Part shown: one piece after another, positions 5,020-5,118 of the stretch
Position numbering within the stretch: position 1 is the stretch's first letter
Layout: each line of letters opens with the position of its first letter
DNA from: Acidobacteriota bacterium
Lineage (GTDB): Bacteria > Acidobacteriota > Terriglobia > Acidoferrales > 2-02-FULL-67-57
Direction of reading: 5' to 3'
Assembly: GCA_016210895.1 (NCBI GenBank)
Contig: JACQTG010000001.1
Span: 1 to 5,118, forward strand
Length of the DNA: 5,118 bases
Translations under genes and position numbers: made by a program
Notes under the pieces: generated by a model
The model's input: the letters and a program-made list of their open reading frames with translations, nothing else
Told to the model about the DNA's origin: nothing
Database searches by the model: none

Positions 5020-5118
5020 ATGACCAGGAAACGTTTAAGAGTCGTCGCCCTAGTTCTGCTCGGACTGCTGGTGGTGGCGGTGGTAGGAAGCCAGCTGAGC
5101 CGCCGCATCCCGTCGCAG
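5020..5118 (+). CDS. N-terminus of a signal-peptide or membrane-anchored protein, cut by right edge
   Basis: Only 33 residues are visible. A basic start (MTRKRLR) is followed by a hydrophobic run, VVALVLLGLLVVAVVG (8-23), then SQLSRRIPSQ. This is a classic signal peptide or N-terminal membrane anchor, so the product is probably exported or held in the inner membrane with its body outside. No lipobox cysteine appears in the visible part. GGGGAGG at 5007-5013, six bases before the ATG, strongly supports the start. The function cannot be assigned from this fragment. Confidence 0.7.
   Translation, partial: MTRKRLRVVALVLLGLLVVAVVGSQLSRRIPSQ

Overview
The window is GC-rich, densely coded bacterial DNA. 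It holds six complete genes and two genes cut by the window edges. Nothing in it fixes the taxon. The mix of a MacB/FtsX-type permease, a soluble PAS histidine kinase, a plant-type-fold ferredoxin/flavodoxin-NADP reductase (FNR) and a selenoprotein suggests a Gram-negative environmental bacterium, for example Acidobacteriota or a deltaproteobacterial relative. That is inference only. No phage, insertion sequence, CRISPR array, tRNA or rRNA was seen.

Layout, left to right. (1) 1-405, minus strand: N-terminal half of an extended-type NAD(P)-dependent epimerase/dehydratase (SDR), running off the left edge. (2) 406-644: intergenic, with candidate divergent promoters. (3) 645-1733, plus: an ABC transporter permease of the MacB/FtsX type without its ATPase nearby. 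(4) 3367-1820, minus: a two-gene two-component operon, with a single-domain response regulator followed by a soluble PAS-histidine kinase. (5) 3529-3765, plus: a 78-codon glutaredoxin-like gene with an in-frame TGA exactly where the first redox cysteine of CxxC should be. A hairpin follows at bacterial SECIS spacing, so I read this as a selenoprotein with a UxxC active site. Standard gene callers would miss or truncate it. (6) 3895-4656, plus: an FNR-like flavoenzyme. (7) 4891-4664, minus: a stand-alone Lrp/AsnC ligand-binding (RAM) domain protein, convergent with the FNR. (8) 5020-5118, plus: start of a membrane-anchored or secreted protein, cut by the right edge.

The main discovery is the selenocysteine glutaredoxin at 3529-3765. 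It implies that the host genome encodes the Sec machinery (selA, selB, selC, selD), none of which lies in this window. It sits between a divergent two-component system and a co-directional flavin reductase, which makes a thiol/redox neighbourhood possible but unproven. No gene-free stretch exceeds 300 bases; the longest is the roughly 240 bases between the SDR and the ABC permease.
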